Positions 17,250 to 26,126 of a stretch of 64,000 nt of DNA are shown here, piece after piece (the first letter of the stretch is position 1; every line of letters begins with the position of its first letter). The notes under the pieces are model-generated. The model searched no databases. It was not told where the DNA came from and saw only the letters and a program-made list of their open reading frames with translations. The position numbers were made by a program, and so were the translations under genes. The stretch is from CAILZL01 sp050248275 (GTDB lineage: Bacteria; Pseudomonadota; Gammaproteobacteria; Steroidobacterales; Steroidobacteraceae), in the NCBI GenBank assembly GCA_050248275.1, contig JBFWSR010000010.1, positions 1 to 64,000 of the forward strand, read 5' to 3'.

Positions 17250-18467
17250 ATGAAAAACCTCGGAACTCCGTTATCGTCTGCTGCCGTTCGCGTGATGTTG
17301 CTGGGCAGTGGCGAGCTGGGCAAGGAAGTGCTGATTGCCTTGCAGCGGCTTGGCGTGGAAACCATTGCAGTGGATCGTTACGACCATGCGCCGGGTCAGC
17401 AGGTGGCGCATCACGCGCGCACCATCACCATGAGCGATCCGGTCGCGCTGCGCGGGTTGATCCTCAAGGAAAAGCCCGATCTCGTCGTGCCGGAAATTGA
17501 AGCCATTGCCACGCCGGTGTTGCAGGAACTGGAAGCCGAAGGCGTAGTGCGCGTCATTCCCACTGCACGTGCGGCCAGGCTCACCATGGACCGCGAAGGC
17601 ATCCGTCGTCTGGCGGCTGAAACCCTGGGCCTGCCCACCAGTCCTTATAAATTCTGCGATTCGCTGGCCGAGCTGCAAGCCGCGATTGATGGCGGCCCTC
17701 TTGGCAATGGAGTGGGTTATCCCTGCATCGTCAAGCCGGTGATGAGCAGCTCCGGCAAGGGCCAGAGCAGGATCGATGACCCGGCCGATGTGGCCAAAGC
17801 CTGGGACTATGCGATGGCCGGCGGCCGCGTCGGTCATGGCCGCATCATCGTCGAAGGCTTCATCGACTTCGATTACGAAATCACCCAGCTCACCATGCGC
17901 GCCGTCGGCAGTAACGGCGAAATCGAAACGCAGTTCTGCGATCCCATCGGCCATGTGCAGGTCAGCGGCGATTACGTGGAAAGCTGGCAGCCGCATCCCA
18001 TGCATCCCACGGCGCTGCAACGTGCACGCGACATCGCCAGGGCAGTAACCGACAACCTCGGCGGTCAGGGCATCTTCGGTGTTGAGCTGTTCGTCAAAGG
18101 CGAACAGGTCTGGTTCAGCGAAGTCAGCCCGCGCCCGCACGATACCGGCATGGTGACCATGATCACCCAATGGCAGAACGAATTCGAACTGCACGCCCGC
18201 GCCATCCTCGGCCTGCCCGTGAACACCGCATTGAAAAGCCCCGGCGCCAGCGCCGTGATCTATGGCGGCGTCGATGCCAAGGCACTGGAATTCACCGGCG
18301 TCGCCGATGCCCTGCGGGTACCCAACACCGACATCCGTTTATTCGGTAAACCCGAAAGCTTCGTCAAACGCCGCATGGGCGTGGCGCTGGCGTTCGATGC
18401 GGATGTGGACGTGGCGCGGAAGCGGGCGAAGGAAGCGGCGGGGAAGGTTAGGCCGAGGGCTTTGTGA
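17250..18467 (+). CDS. purT: Formate-dependent phosphoribosylglycinamide formyltransferase
   Basis: ATP-grasp enzyme that makes formyl-GAR from GAR, formate and ATP in purine synthesis, an alternative to folate-dependent PurN. The 405-residue length and signatures match: VMLLGSGELGKEV nucleotide motif, DRYDHAPGQQVAH, IVKPVMSSSGKGQS in the ATP-grasp loop, and FGVELFVKGEQVWFSEVSPRPHDTGMVT near the active site. The C-terminus ends in a Lys/Arg/Ala-rich tail. Its stop overlaps the frame of the next, unrelated AT-rich gene. Confidence 0.96.
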   Translation: MKNLGTPLSSAAVRVMLLGSGELGKEVLIALQRLGVETIAVDRYDHAPGQQVAHHARTITMSDPVALRGLILKEKPDLVVPEIEAIATPVLQELEAEGVVRVIPTARAARLTMDREGIRRLAAETLGLPTSPYKFCDSLAELQAAIDGGPLGNGVGYPCIVKPVMSSSGKGQSRIDDPADVAKAWDYAMAGGRVGHGRIIVEGFIDFDYEITQLTMRAVGSNGEIETQFCDPIGHVQVSGDYVESWQPHPMHPTALQRARDIARAVTDNLGGQGIFGVELFVKGEQVWFSEVSPRPHDTGMVTMITQWQNEFELHARAILGLPVNTALKSPGASAVIYGGVDAKALEFTGVADALRVPNTDIRLFGKPESFVKRRMGVALAFDADVDVARKRAKEAAGKVRPRAL

Positions 18468-18508
18468 GAAATTGGCAGAAAAGAAACAAGTTTTGTTGTG
18501 TCGTATAT

Positions 18509-18973
18509 ATGTATATGGGTAAAAAACACGCCATACCTGATTTTCTGGAAAATGTCGTATCTCCTGAAATTTATGAACGATGGTTGATACGAAAAGCTGC
18601 TGCACATGTGAAGCGCGATAGAAAGCGAGGGCATACCTGTTCAGGATCTGGCTATAGAGCAGCGATTCATGCTGCAGTTGTGGCGTCTAAGGGTAAGGAT
18701 GCATATACGGGTGAAGTCTTGGATTGGCATCTCATCAGTGTGTATAGAAATGAAGAATCAAGGCATGGTCGCCACACTTATAAGGCTGGGTTTGCACTGC
18801 TACCTACGGTTGATCACGTATCATCAGAAGCAACGGAAGCGAGTTTCAAAATATGTGCATGGCGCACGAATGACGCCAAAAATGATATGTCTTACGTTTC
18901 TCTTCTCGAATTGGGAAGAAGGTTGCTATTGCATGCAGGGTATCGTGTAGAAAAAGAAGATTTTGACAGGTGA
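18509..18973 (+). CDS. HNH-like nuclease candidate in an AT-rich insertion
   Basis: A 154-residue orphan, counted from the ATG at 18509 (18515 is equally possible). Base composition is visibly more AT-rich than purT and cysI on either side. The centre reads KGKDAYTGEVLDWHL, then LPTVDHVSS, then CAWRTNDAKNDMS; the order of a Tyr-Thr-Gly turn, Asp-His and a later Asn-x-x-Lys-Asn-Asp is what HNH (His-Me finger) endonucleases show, although zinc-binding CxxC pairs are absent. I do not recognise a named family. Followed by a truncated GFA gene and a palindromic repeat, it looks horizontally acquired. Confidence 0.55.
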   Translation: MYMGKKHAIPDFLENVVSPEIYERWLIRKAAAHVKRDRKRGHTCSGSGYRAAIHAAVVASKGKDAYTGEVLDWHLISVYRNEESRHGRHTYKAGFALLPTVDHVSSEATEASFKICAWRTNDAKNDMSYVSLLELGRRLLLHAGYRVEKEDFDR

Positions 18974-18976
18974 AAA

Positions 18977-19105
18977 ATGGCACTTGAAGGCGGCTGTCTC
19001 TGCAAGTCTGCATGTTGCCGCATCAATGCCGAGCCGATCATGATGCGGCTGTGTTGGCGTCGCGATTGCCAGGTCCGTAGGCTGGGTGCCTCACCCAGCA
19101 TCTAA
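18977..19105 (+). pseudogene. Truncated GFA/CENP-V-domain gene remnant
   Basis: The ATG at 18977, four bases after the preceding stop, opens a 42-codon frame. Its first 32 residues (MALEGGCLCKSACCRI... ending RRDCQ) match the start of glutathione-dependent formaldehyde-activating (GFA) enzymes, which begin with GGCxCG-x-RY and reach a CxxCxxC zinc site at about that point. The similarity stops exactly at 19072, where the palindromic repeat begins, and the frame then ends inside the repeat. The remaining roughly 90 residues of the family are absent, so this is a remnant. Confidence 0.65.
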
Positions 19106-19141
19106 TTTCCGAGAAAGCTGGGTGAGGCACCCAGCCTACGG
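19075..19141. repeat. Palindromic repeat, family A copy 1 (25-bp perfect arms)
   Basis: Arms 19075-19099 and 19117-19141 are exact reverse complements (CCGTAGGCTGGG... / ...CCCAGCCTACGG) around a 17-base spacer. Each arm also folds on itself (GCTGGGTG with CACCCAGC), so a cloverleaf-like cruciform is possible. The same words (GTAGGCTGGG, CCCAGCATCT, CGAGAAA, CCCAGCCTAC) recur in order at 53558-53637. The element interrupts the GFA remnant and lies 80 bp before cysI. Confidence 0.88.
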
Positions 19142-19221
19142 TCGGATTCTCCCATCCCCGTCATCTGCACATAGCCAAAGCTTCTGGCCGGAAATTAGCT
19201 GCTCCGCTACAGTTCGGGACC

Positions 19222-20880
19222 ATGTACAAGTACGACCAAATTGACCGGCAGATCGTCAACGAGCGGGTGGCGCAGTTCCGGGATCAGACGCAGCGTTTCC
19301 TGGCCGGCCGACTGGCTGACGACGACTTTCGCGCACTGCGCCTGCGTAATGGCCTGTATATCCAGCGGTTTGCGCCGATGCTGCGGGTGTCCATTCCCTA
19401 TGGCCTGCTGTCCAGCGCGCAACTGCGGGTGTTTGCGCGCATCGCGCGCGAGTACGACAAGGGCTTCGGACATTTCACCACCCGTCAGAACATCCAGTAC
19501 AACTGGCCGGAGCTGGCAAAGGTGCCCGACATCCTGGAGCTGCTGGCCAGCGTGGAAATGCACGCCATCCAGACCAGCGGCAATTGCATCCGCAATGTGA
19601 CTTCCGATCATCTGGCCGGCGTGGCCAGGGATGAGCTGGAAGATCCGCGTCCGTGGTGCGAACTGGTGCGTCAGTGGGCGACCGTGCATCCCGAATTCGC
19701 CTTCCTGCCGCGCAAGTTCAAGATCGCCGTGACCGGCGCGGTGGCCGACCGCGCTGCGGTACGGGTGCATGACATCGGCCTGATCCTGAAACGCAACGAC
19801 GCCGGCGCATTGGGCTTTGAGGTGCTGGTGGGTGGTGGTCTCGGTCGTGCACCGATGATTGGCCAGACCATTTATGACTTCGTCACGCCACACGACTTGC
19901 TGGGTTGCCTCGAAGCCATCCTGCGCGTGTACAACCTGGAAGGTCGTCGCGACAATATCCACAAGGCGCGCATCAAGTTTGTGGTCAAGGCCAACGGCAT
20001 TGAGAAGTTCCGCGAGATAGTCGATGCCGAATGGGCTGCGTCGAGATCGTATGCGCCGGTGCTCACCGATGCAGAGATCGCACGCGTGAAGTCGTACTTC
20101 ACGATGCCTGCATATCAAACCTTGAGCGATGTGGATGTCATCACCGGTAAAGGCAATGACTTCCGCCGCTGGTATCAGCAGAACACACGCGCGCACAAGG
20201 CGCCGGGTTACCGCGTAGTGTTTTTGTCGCTGAAGTCGGTCAAGCGGCCACCGGGCGACATCACCGATGCGCAGCTGGATGCGGTGGCCGATCTGGCCGA
20301 CCGATATTCCTTCGGCGAGGTGCGCGCCACGCACGATCAGAACCTGGTATTTGCCGATGTACGTCAGCAGGATCTGCATGCGCTGTGGCAGCAGCTGGCG
20401 CCGCTGGAACTGGCCACTGCCAATATCGGCACGCTTACCGACATGATTGCCTGCCCGGGACTGGACCTGTGCTCGCTGGCCAATGCGCGCACCTACACTG
20501 TGGTGGATTTGATCAACGAGCGATTCGACGATCTCGACTATCTGTACGACCTCGGCGAAATCCAGTTGAAGATGTCGGGTTGCATGAATGCCTGCGGTCA
20601 TCATCATGTCGGCCACATCGGCATTCTTGGCGTCGATAAGCATGGCGAGGAGTGGTATCAGATCACCATTGGCGGCGCGCCCAATGGCAAGGAGGCCGAT
20701 CTTGGCGATGTGATCGGACGTTCGTTCAAGCAGGAGGAGATTCCCGACGTGCTGGAACGTCTGTTCCGTGTGTATTTGCAGCTGCGTGAGGGTGAAGAGC
20801 GCTTTGTCGACACCGTGCGCCGTACTGGTATTGCTCCGTTCAAGGCAGGTGCGTATGCGCAAGATCATCAAGCAGCGTGA
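19222..20880 (+). CDS. cysI: Sulfite reductase hemoprotein (CysI / nitrite-sulfite reductase family)
   Basis: Six-electron reduction of sulfite to sulfide with a siroheme-[4Fe-4S] centre. The 552-residue product carries the two ferredoxin-like halves (GHFTTRQNIQYNW; TSGNCIRNVTSDHLAG) and the four cluster Cys in CPGLDLC and SGCMNACGHH. The next gene is DUF934, a pairing typical of sulfite reductases that lack a flavoprotein CysJ; none is visible in the window, so electrons may come from ferredoxin or another reductase. The ATG at 19222 follows a short leader after the family-A repeat. Confidence 0.92.
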   Translation: MYKYDQIDRQIVNERVAQFRDQTQRFLAGRLADDDFRALRLRNGLYIQRFAPMLRVSIPYGLLSSAQLRVFARIAREYDKGFGHFTTRQNIQYNWPELAKVPDILELLASVEMHAIQTSGNCIRNVTSDHLAGVARDELEDPRPWCELVRQWATVHPEFAFLPRKFKIAVTGAVADRAAVRVHDIGLILKRNDAGALGFEVLVGGGLGRAPMIGQTIYDFVTPHDLLGCLEAILRVYNLEGRRDNIHKARIKFVVKANGIEKFREIVDAEWAASRSYAPVLTDAEIARVKSYFTMPAYQTLSDVDVITGKGNDFRRWYQQNTRAHKAPGYRVVFLSLKSVKRPPGDITDAQLDAVADLADRYSFGEVRATHDQNLVFADVRQQDLHALWQQLAPLELATANIGTLTDMIACPGLDLCSLANARTYTVVDLINERFDDLDYLYDLGEIQLKMSGCMNACGHHHVGHIGILGVDKHGEEWYQITIGGAPNGKEADLGDVIGRSFKQEEIPDVLERLFRVYLQLREGEERFVDTVRRTGIAPFKAGAYAQDHQAA

Positions 20881-21334
20881 AGTCATTGCCGATCAGTGGC
20901 GCTACGCTGAAGAAGGCGTCGATGCGCCTGCGCTCATTGTGTCATTGACGCAATGGCAGGCCGAGCGCGACAGCCTGCTGACTTCCGGTAAGCAGCTGGG
21001 CGTGAAACTGGCGCCCGCTGACAAGGTGGAATCCATTGCGCAGGATGTGAGCAGGCTGGCGCTGATTGCGCTGGAGTTCGGCGGCATCGGCGAAGGTCGT
21101 GGTTATAGCCGGGCGCATATACTGCGTCGTCGTCATGGTTTTACCGGCGAACTGCGTGCTGTCGGCAAGATTCAGCGCGATCAATTGTTCTACATGGCGC
21201 GCTGCGGCTTCGATGCGTTTGAATTGCCGGAAAGCGCCGATTTCGACGCCGCGTTGACGGCGTTCAATGATTACACGGTGGCCTACCAGCCCGGCATCGA
21301 TGCCGGCGTTGAATTGGGTAGACGCGTCGGCTGA
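20855..21334 (+). CDS. DUF934 protein, sulfite reductase accessory
   Basis: A 159-residue protein of the DUF934 family (MRKIIKQREVIADQW start; GGIGEGRGYSRAHILR; AVGKIQRDQLFYMARCGFDAFEL), consistently found after cysI in proteobacteria and annotated as an oxidoreductase-like accessory protein of unknown mechanism. The ATG at 20855 lies inside the end of cysI (26-bp overlap) with GGCAGGT just upstream, so translation is coupled. The frame is open further upstream to 20768, but that part encodes only the cysI shadow. Confidence 0.88.
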   Translation: MRKIIKQREVIADQWRYAEEGVDAPALIVSLTQWQAERDSLLTSGKQLGVKLAPADKVESIAQDVSRLALIALEFGGIGEGRGYSRAHILRRRHGFTGELRAVGKIQRDQLFYMARCGFDAFELPESADFDAALTAFNDYTVAYQPGIDAGVELGRRVG

Positions 21335-21352
21335 AAAGCAGGCTCGATAAGT

Positions 21353-24300
21353 TCAATCGCGCATGCTGAGCAAGTCCGCATTGCCGCCTGCCGCCGTCGT
21401 GTCGATGGACACGGTACGCTCGGTGCAGAAGCGCAACAGGTAATGCGGACCGCCCGCCTTCGGGCCGGTACCTGACAATCCTTCGCCGCCAAACGGCTGC
21501 GCACCCACCACGGCGCCGATCATCGAGCGATTGATGTAGATATTTCCGGCATGCGCGCGTTCGCGTACCCGTCTTGCTGCGGAATCCAGCCGGCTATGCA
21601 GGCCCAGCGTCAGTCCATAGCCGGTGGCATTGATGGTGTCGATCAGTTCGTCCAGTTTGCCGGCCTGCCAGCGCGTGACATGCAGCACCGGGCCGAAGAT
21701 TTCCTGCTGTAAATCCTGCGGACGATTCAGCGCAATCAAAGTGGGCGCGACAAACCAGCCGGGTAGTGCGCTGGGCATCGGTGTGCGATAGAGAATGCGG
21801 GCCGACTGACTATGCAGATATTGCAGAATACGCTGGTGCGCCATCTCGTCACTCAATGGTCCCACATCCGTGCTTTCATGGATTGGATCGCCCACACGCA
21901 ATTCGGCCATGGCTCCTGTGAGCAGGGCAACTGTGCTGTCGTAAATTTCTTCCTGCAAGCACAGCAGGCGCAACGCCGAACAACGCTGGCCGGCGCTTTG
22001 AAATGCCGATGTCAACACATCCGCCACGACTTGTTCCGTCAAGGCCGTGGAGTCCACGATCATGGCATTGATGCCGCCGGTCTCGGCGATCACTGTCGTC
22101 AGCGGCCGTTGTTCATCTTCCAGCACGGTGCGCGCGATGCGACGGGCAGTAGCGGTGGAGCCGGTAAAGGCAATGCCGGTGATGCGGACATCGCGCACGA
22201 TCCAGTCACCGACCTCTGTACCACCCGGCAGCAGGTGCAAAACTGAAGCAGGTATGCCTGCCTGATAGAGCAATTGCACTGCGAGTGCGGCAATCAACGG
22301 CGTTTGCGGCGCGGGCTTGGCGATGACGCCATTGCCGGTGACCAATGCTGCGGCGATCTGCCCGAGAAAAATCGCCAGCGGAAAATTCCACGGGCTGATG
22401 CAGGCGAAGACGCCGCGCGCATGCAGATTCAAGACATTCAGTTCGCCGCTCGGCCCCGGCAGGGTTTGCTCATTGAGCAGCTTGCGGGCTTCGCTGGCGT
22501 AATACCGGCAGAAGTCCACGGCTTCGCGTATTTCGTTCACGGCATCGCTGCGTGTCTTGCCTGCTTCGCGAATCAGCAGGCTCAGCAATCCATCTTGCTG
22601 CTGTTCCAGCAGGTTGGCCATGTTTTCCAGACAGGCGCAGCGTTGTTCCACCGGCATGGCTGACCAGCTTGATGTTGTGGTCTGCGTGGCATTGATGGCC
22701 GCCGCCACCTCTGCGTGCGTCGCCGGGGTGACATTGCCGACGATGTGTTGCGGATCGGCGGGATTACGCACAGGCAACGATGCCGGGCGGTTCCGTTCGG
22801 GATTTTCCATGTATGAACCCATGGGGTGTGCATGGCAAGTTGGGGGCGGCGATTCGAGCCGGGCATTCAGAGCGTTCAATGTGCGTCGATCGGACAAATC
22901 AAGACCCTCCGAATTGCGGCGAGCTGCGCCATACAGATGGACGGGCAGCACAATGGCCGGATGTGATTCATTGTCTGTTACTTCCAGCGCGCTCACTGGA
23001 TCTCGCAGCAACGTTGATGATTCGATTCCAGTATCTCCGAGTTGCTGTACAAAATTGCTGTTGGCGCCATTTTCCAGCATGCGCCGTATCAGGTACGGCA
23101 GCAGCTCACGATGCTCTCCGACGGGTGCGTATATGCGGCAGTTCAAACCCTGTTCCTCTGCAATGCATTCGTACAAGGCGGCGCCCATGCCATGCAGCCG
23201 CTGGAATTCCACATCGCGACGTGCGCCAATCCATGACAGCAGCGTCGCCGCCGTCAGTGCATTGTGCGTGGCGAATGCCGGGGCAATGTAATCGCTGGAC
23301 AGCATCCTGCGGGCGCAGGCCAGATAACTGACATCGGTGGCGGCCTTGCGGGTGAACACTGGAAAATCGCTCAGACCGCGTTCCTGACAGCGTTTGATCT
23401 CCATGTCCCAGTACGCCCCTTTGACCAGACGGATGCCGATGCGTTGTCGCTGTGTGCGTGCCAGGGAATCGATCCAGTCAATGACCGGCAGGGCGCGCTT
23501 CTGGTAAGCCTGCACCGCAATGCTCAGGCCATCCCATGCCTGCAAACCCGGCTGTCGCAACAATTGCTCAATGATGTCCAGCGACATCTCAAGGCGATCG
23601 CATTCTTCGGCATCGATGGTCAGTCCCACTTCATTCGCCATGGCCAGCTCAGCCAGCATGGACAAGCGCGATACCAGTTCAGGCACGGCGTGTGCTGCCT
23701 GCAAGCTTTCGTAACGCGGATGCAGCGCGGATAACTTGATGGAAACCGAATGCTGGCCGCTGTTTGCGGCGGCGCGGTCAATCGCCACGGCGGTAATGGC
23801 CTGTCGATAAGCATCGCAATATCGTTCCGCATCGACTGCGGTGCACGCAGCTTCGCCCAACATGTCGAAGGAGCAGGTCAGCGCGGATCGGCGCGCGCGT
23901 TGCAGGGCTGTCTCGATGCTGTCGCCAAAGATGAATTGTCCGCCGAGCAGTCGCATGATCCATGCGCTGCCCAAGGCGATCGCCGGTCCGGCGGCCTGTC
24001 CCACCCATCTGCGCCATGGCGTGGATTCGTCGTGCAGCAGCGTCTTGCTGAGCTGCAGGCCCAGCGCAAGACATTTCATCGGGAAACGGGGATGGCTGGA
24101 ATTACCGGTCCAGTCCGCATGAACCAGCTTGTCCCGCAGCAGCCATTGAGCAGTCTGGCGATCAGGCACACGCAGGCTGCATTCGGCTAGTCCCATCAAT
24201 GCCTGTCCGGCCTGCGAATTCAAGGGATATTGATGCAAGAGCAGGGCGATCCAATCCCCGTCATGACTGCTGCGCATCACATCGATCAGTTTTTGTGCCC

Positions 24301-24430
24301 GGCTGGCGATGGCCCGCCATGCTTCGGCATCCACATGCGCCGTGGCGATCAATCCAGACAGCAAGCTGGCTTCCGACAGGCGATGATGATCGATGATTTC
24401 ATCGCGTATCGCTCTCAAACCGGTGTCCAT
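21353..24430 (-). CDS. putA: Bifunctional proline dehydrogenase / P5C dehydrogenase (short PutA)
   Basis: Oxidises proline to glutamate in two steps. At 1025 residues it lacks the N-terminal ribbon-helix-helix repressor domain and the C-terminal extension of the approx. 1300-residue enteric PutA. The FAD PRODH barrel runs from about 150 to 480 (SIKLSALHPRYE; RLVKGAYWDMEIK; FATHNALT), and the ALDH from about 540 to 1010 (ISPWNFPLAIF; AFTGSTATAR; IAETGGINAM with the Glu; SAGQRCSALRL with the catalytic Cys). Substrate channelling between the sites is known for this class. It converges with the DUF934 gene. Absence of the DNA-binding domain means control must come from elsewhere. Confidence 0.93.
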   Translation of the reverse strand: MDTGLRAIRDEIIDHHRLSEASLLSGLIATAHVDAEAWRAIASRAQKLIDVMRSSHDGDWIALLLHQYPLNSQAGQALMGLAECSLRVPDRQTAQWLLRDKLVHADWTGNSSHPRFPMKCLALGLQLSKTLLHDESTPWRRWVGQAAGPAIALGSAWIMRLLGGQFIFGDSIETALQRARRSALTCSFDMLGEAACTAVDAERYCDAYRQAITAVAIDRAAANSGQHSVSIKLSALHPRYESLQAAHAVPELVSRLSMLAELAMANEVGLTIDAEECDRLEMSLDIIEQLLRQPGLQAWDGLSIAVQAYQKRALPVIDWIDSLARTQRQRIGIRLVKGAYWDMEIKRCQERGLSDFPVFTRKAATDVSYLACARRMLSSDYIAPAFATHNALTAATLLSWIGARRDVEFQRLHGMGAALYECIAEEQGLNCRIYAPVGEHRELLPYLIRRMLENGANSNFVQQLGDTGIESSTLLRDPVSALEVTDNESHPAIVLPVHLYGAARRNSEGLDLSDRRTLNALNARLESPPPTCHAHPMGSYMENPERNRPASLPVRNPADPQHIVGNVTPATHAEVAAAINATQTTTSSWSAMPVEQRCACLENMANLLEQQQDGLLSLLIREAGKTRSDAVNEIREAVDFCRYYASEARKLLNEQTLPGPSGELNVLNLHARGVFACISPWNFPLAIFLGQIAAALVTGNGVIAKPAPQTPLIAALAVQLLYQAGIPASVLHLLPGGTEVGDWIVRDVRITGIAFTGSTATARRIARTVLEDEQRPLTTVIAETGGINAMIVDSTALTEQVVADVLTSAFQSAGQRCSALRLLCLQEEIYDSTVALLTGAMAELRVGDPIHESTDVGPLSDEMAHQRILQYLHSQSARILYRTPMPSALPGWFVAPTLIALNRPQDLQQEIFGPVLHVTRWQAGKLDELIDTINATGYGLTLGLHSRLDSAARRVRERAHAGNIYINRSMIGAVVGAQPFGGEGLSGTGPKAGGPHYLLRFCTERTVSIDTTAAGGNADLLSMRD

Positions 24431-24551
24431 GGCGCCGATTATCGGGAGGAGCTTGCAGAAAGCCTAGTGTGGTATTCCGGGAGGGGAAGCCCGACATGCG
24501 GAAAAGACGATCACAGTCTGGATTGCAGGAACACTATTGATCTAAGGAATC

Positions 24552-24794
24552 TCAATCACCGTACTTGGTTTCCACCTCGCGTACCGCGCGTCCGGGATCG
24601 AACTCCAGTGCCCGGGCGATCTGGATGAATTCCACCACATCGATGCGGCGTTCGCCGCCTTCATACTTGGCTACATAGCTTTGCGGTCTTTCCAACCGGT
24701 CGGCCAGTTGCTGCTGGGTCAGTCCTCGTTTTTCCCGGGCGGCGATCAGCAGCGAAATGAGTTTTTGATGTTCTGGAGTGCGAAGGGACTTCAT
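24552..24794 (-). CDS. XRE-family helix-turn-helix regulator
   Basis: An 80-residue Cro/CI-type DNA-binding protein: ISLLIAAREKRGLTQQQLADRLERPQSYVAKYEGGERRIDVVEFIQIARAL is a complete five-helix HTH_3 domain with little else. The ATG at 24794 (MKSLRTPEHQ) is preferred over 24872, which would translate through the control region. It diverges from a sigma-like gene, and palindromes lie between them; autoregulation is likely. No toxin-like neighbour on its own strand was found. Confidence 0.85.
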   Translation of the reverse strand: MKSLRTPEHQKLISLLIAAREKRGLTQQQLADRLERPQSYVAKYEGGERRIDVVEFIQIARALEFDPGRAVREVETKYGD

Positions 24795-24796
24795 GG

Positions 24797-24859
24797 ACGG
24801 ACATCTGCCTGGATGTCCGTGGATATAATCCCGCTTCAGGATTATCCCATTTTGGGATA
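24797..24859. promoter_or_regulatory. Divergent control region with two palindromes and a TATAAT box
   Basis: Between the XRE gene and the sigma-like gene there is a 9-bp inverted repeat at 24797-24805/24812-24820 (ACGGACATC with GATGTCCGT), a perfect TATAAT at 24824-24829 (plus strand), and a 7-3-7 palindrome TATCCCA-TTT-TGGGATA at 24843-24859. The last would lie just downstream of the plus-strand transcription start and over the likely minus-strand -10 (GATAAT), where a repressor would block both genes. Binding by the XRE protein is inferred. Confidence 0.6.
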
Positions 24860-24870
24860 CCTTGTGCGGC

Positions 24871-25476
24871 ATGAATCATGGATCAGATAAATCGCAGACG
24901 GAGCAGCTTCATGCCGACGCGCTGGAGTTGTTATTGGCCGGTTATCGGCAAAATAAAGCGGTTTTGACGCCTCAAGCGCCGTACATTTATGACCGCCTAC
25001 ACAGGTTGGTACAGGAGTGCCGGTATCGTCTGCATCGTGGCCATCAGGCACCGGCCCAAGCCGCCTTGCGCGATGGCTTATACGAATTACTGGGTGTGGA
25101 TGTGGACCTGCCACCGGACAGGCATCTGTCCATCCTGGCTGGACTCATTCGCCGGGTGCTGGCCGATCATATGTGGCACCGCTCACGGTCCATCTTGCAG
25201 GACAACATTGACTGGCTGACAGACAATCCGTGTTATCGGTTGACTGCGCATGTGGAAATCTTCACTGACAATTTATATGTTCTGGCGATAGATGCCGGGC
25301 TCGAAAAACTTTCCGTACAGCACCCGGACAGTGTGTGTCTGCTGGAGCTGTACTACTTCACCCGACTGAATATGCGCGAGATGGCGCTGGAGCTGGCCGT
25401 TCCGCTGGCAACGGTCAAGCGTGATTTCCGTCTGGCGCAGGCCTGGCTGACTGCGTTCTTGCAGGAGCGCGACTGA
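24871..25476 (+). CDS. ECF-like RNA polymerase sigma factor
   Basis: A 201-residue protein whose C-terminal third reads like sigma region 4 of the Sigma70_ECF (PF07638) type: LLELYYFTRLNMREMALELAVPLATVKRDFRLAQAWL. The middle (IRRVLADHMWHR) matches the region 2/3 junction of that family, but region 2 is weakly conserved. It may therefore be a divergent sigma factor or a derived regulator. No anti-sigma gene is adjacent; the divergent XRE protein may fill the regulatory role. Start ATG 24871 is chosen; a TTG at 24862 is possible. Confidence 0.65.
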   Translation: MNHGSDKSQTEQLHADALELLLAGYRQNKAVLTPQAPYIYDRLHRLVQECRYRLHRGHQAPAQAALRDGLYELLGVDVDLPPDRHLSILAGLIRRVLADHMWHRSRSILQDNIDWLTDNPCYRLTAHVEIFTDNLYVLAIDAGLEKLSVQHPDSVCLLELYYFTRLNMREMALELAVPLATVKRDFRLAQAWLTAFLQERD

Positions 25477-25491
25477 ATCCCAGGCGGTGGT

Positions 25492-25836
25492 TTATGCCGG
25501 CAGGCCCAGCCGCATCAGGAATTTTTCAAACTTGCTTTTGTCGGCAACTTTGTTGCGCTTGCGAGCTGCCATGCCGGGTTGGCCGGTATGCAGACAGCCT
25601 GTCACCGGCCGCACGCTGACCTGTTCCAGATCGACAATACGCAGGTCGGTGGCCTCAAGCGCTTCCAGTTGCTGCGAGCTGATCTCGCGCGTGAAAACGC
25701 CCGGAGCGGTTTGCCATTCCCAGACGCTGTTGCCGCGTTCATCCCATGCGGCGCGTCCGGAGCGGACGGAACCCGTCAGGTCAGGAGCGTCAATCAGGTC
25801 ATTGCTGGGCAATTGTTTGTCATGCATGGAATTCAT
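25492..25836 (-). CDS. Conserved hypothetical protein
   Basis: A 114-residue soluble protein with an acidic N-terminal half (RAAWDERGNSVWEWQTAPGVFTREISSQQLEAL) and a basic C-terminal half (MAARKRNKVADKSKFEKFLMRLGLPA). The WEW-x-T-x-PGVF core recurs in small hypothetical proteins of beta- and gammaproteobacteria; no function is known to me. It converges with the sigma-like gene, 16 bp apart. Confidence 0.6.
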   Translation of the reverse strand: MNSMHDKQLPSNDLIDAPDLTGSVRSGRAAWDERGNSVWEWQTAPGVFTREISSQQLEALEATDLRIVDLEQVSVRPVTGCLHTGQPGMAARKRNKVADKSKFEKFLMRLGLPA

Positions 25837-25964
25837 CGCTGAAAATCAACCCGTCGGCAGTTAAGTTAAGTGCGGCTAGCTTATGTTCAGGCTCGATGGG
25901 ACTTCCTTGGACCGCGTCGCAGTTTGGAATTGAGGTTACGTTTGACAGCGGTGTGGTCCAGAAA

Positions 25965-25983
25965 GCCCTGTTGCCAACAGGGC
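25965..25983. repeat. 9-bp-arm palindrome in the gap before the sensor kinase
   Basis: GCCCTGTTG and CAACAGGGC flank a single C (25965-25983). The 290-bp gap 25837-26126 holds no convincing gene; the palindrome is the only structure I see. There is no following T-run, so an operator or a cruciform is more likely than a terminator. Confidence 0.5.
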
Positions 25984-26126
25984 CGCTCCCGGCTGCCGAT
26001 GGTGTTGCCGGATATCCGGTGTGTGCAAATCACCACAAACGTGGATACGTCGATGCATAATCGCCAGGTCGTTTGTCGGCCGCCAATACAAATTGGGAAA
26101 TCCATGGAAATAACGTGGGCACGCAA

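Noticed and set aside
19207..20886. A 559-codon open frame on the minus strand opposite cysI
   Set aside because: Shadow of a GC-rich gene: its residues are low-complexity His/Gln/Arg-rich and match no family, while cysI has all cluster Cys.
25746..26060. Plus-strand frame in the gap before the PAS kinase as a gene
   Set aside because: No ribosome binding site, no similarity; overlaps the hypothetical gene on the other strand and a palindrome.
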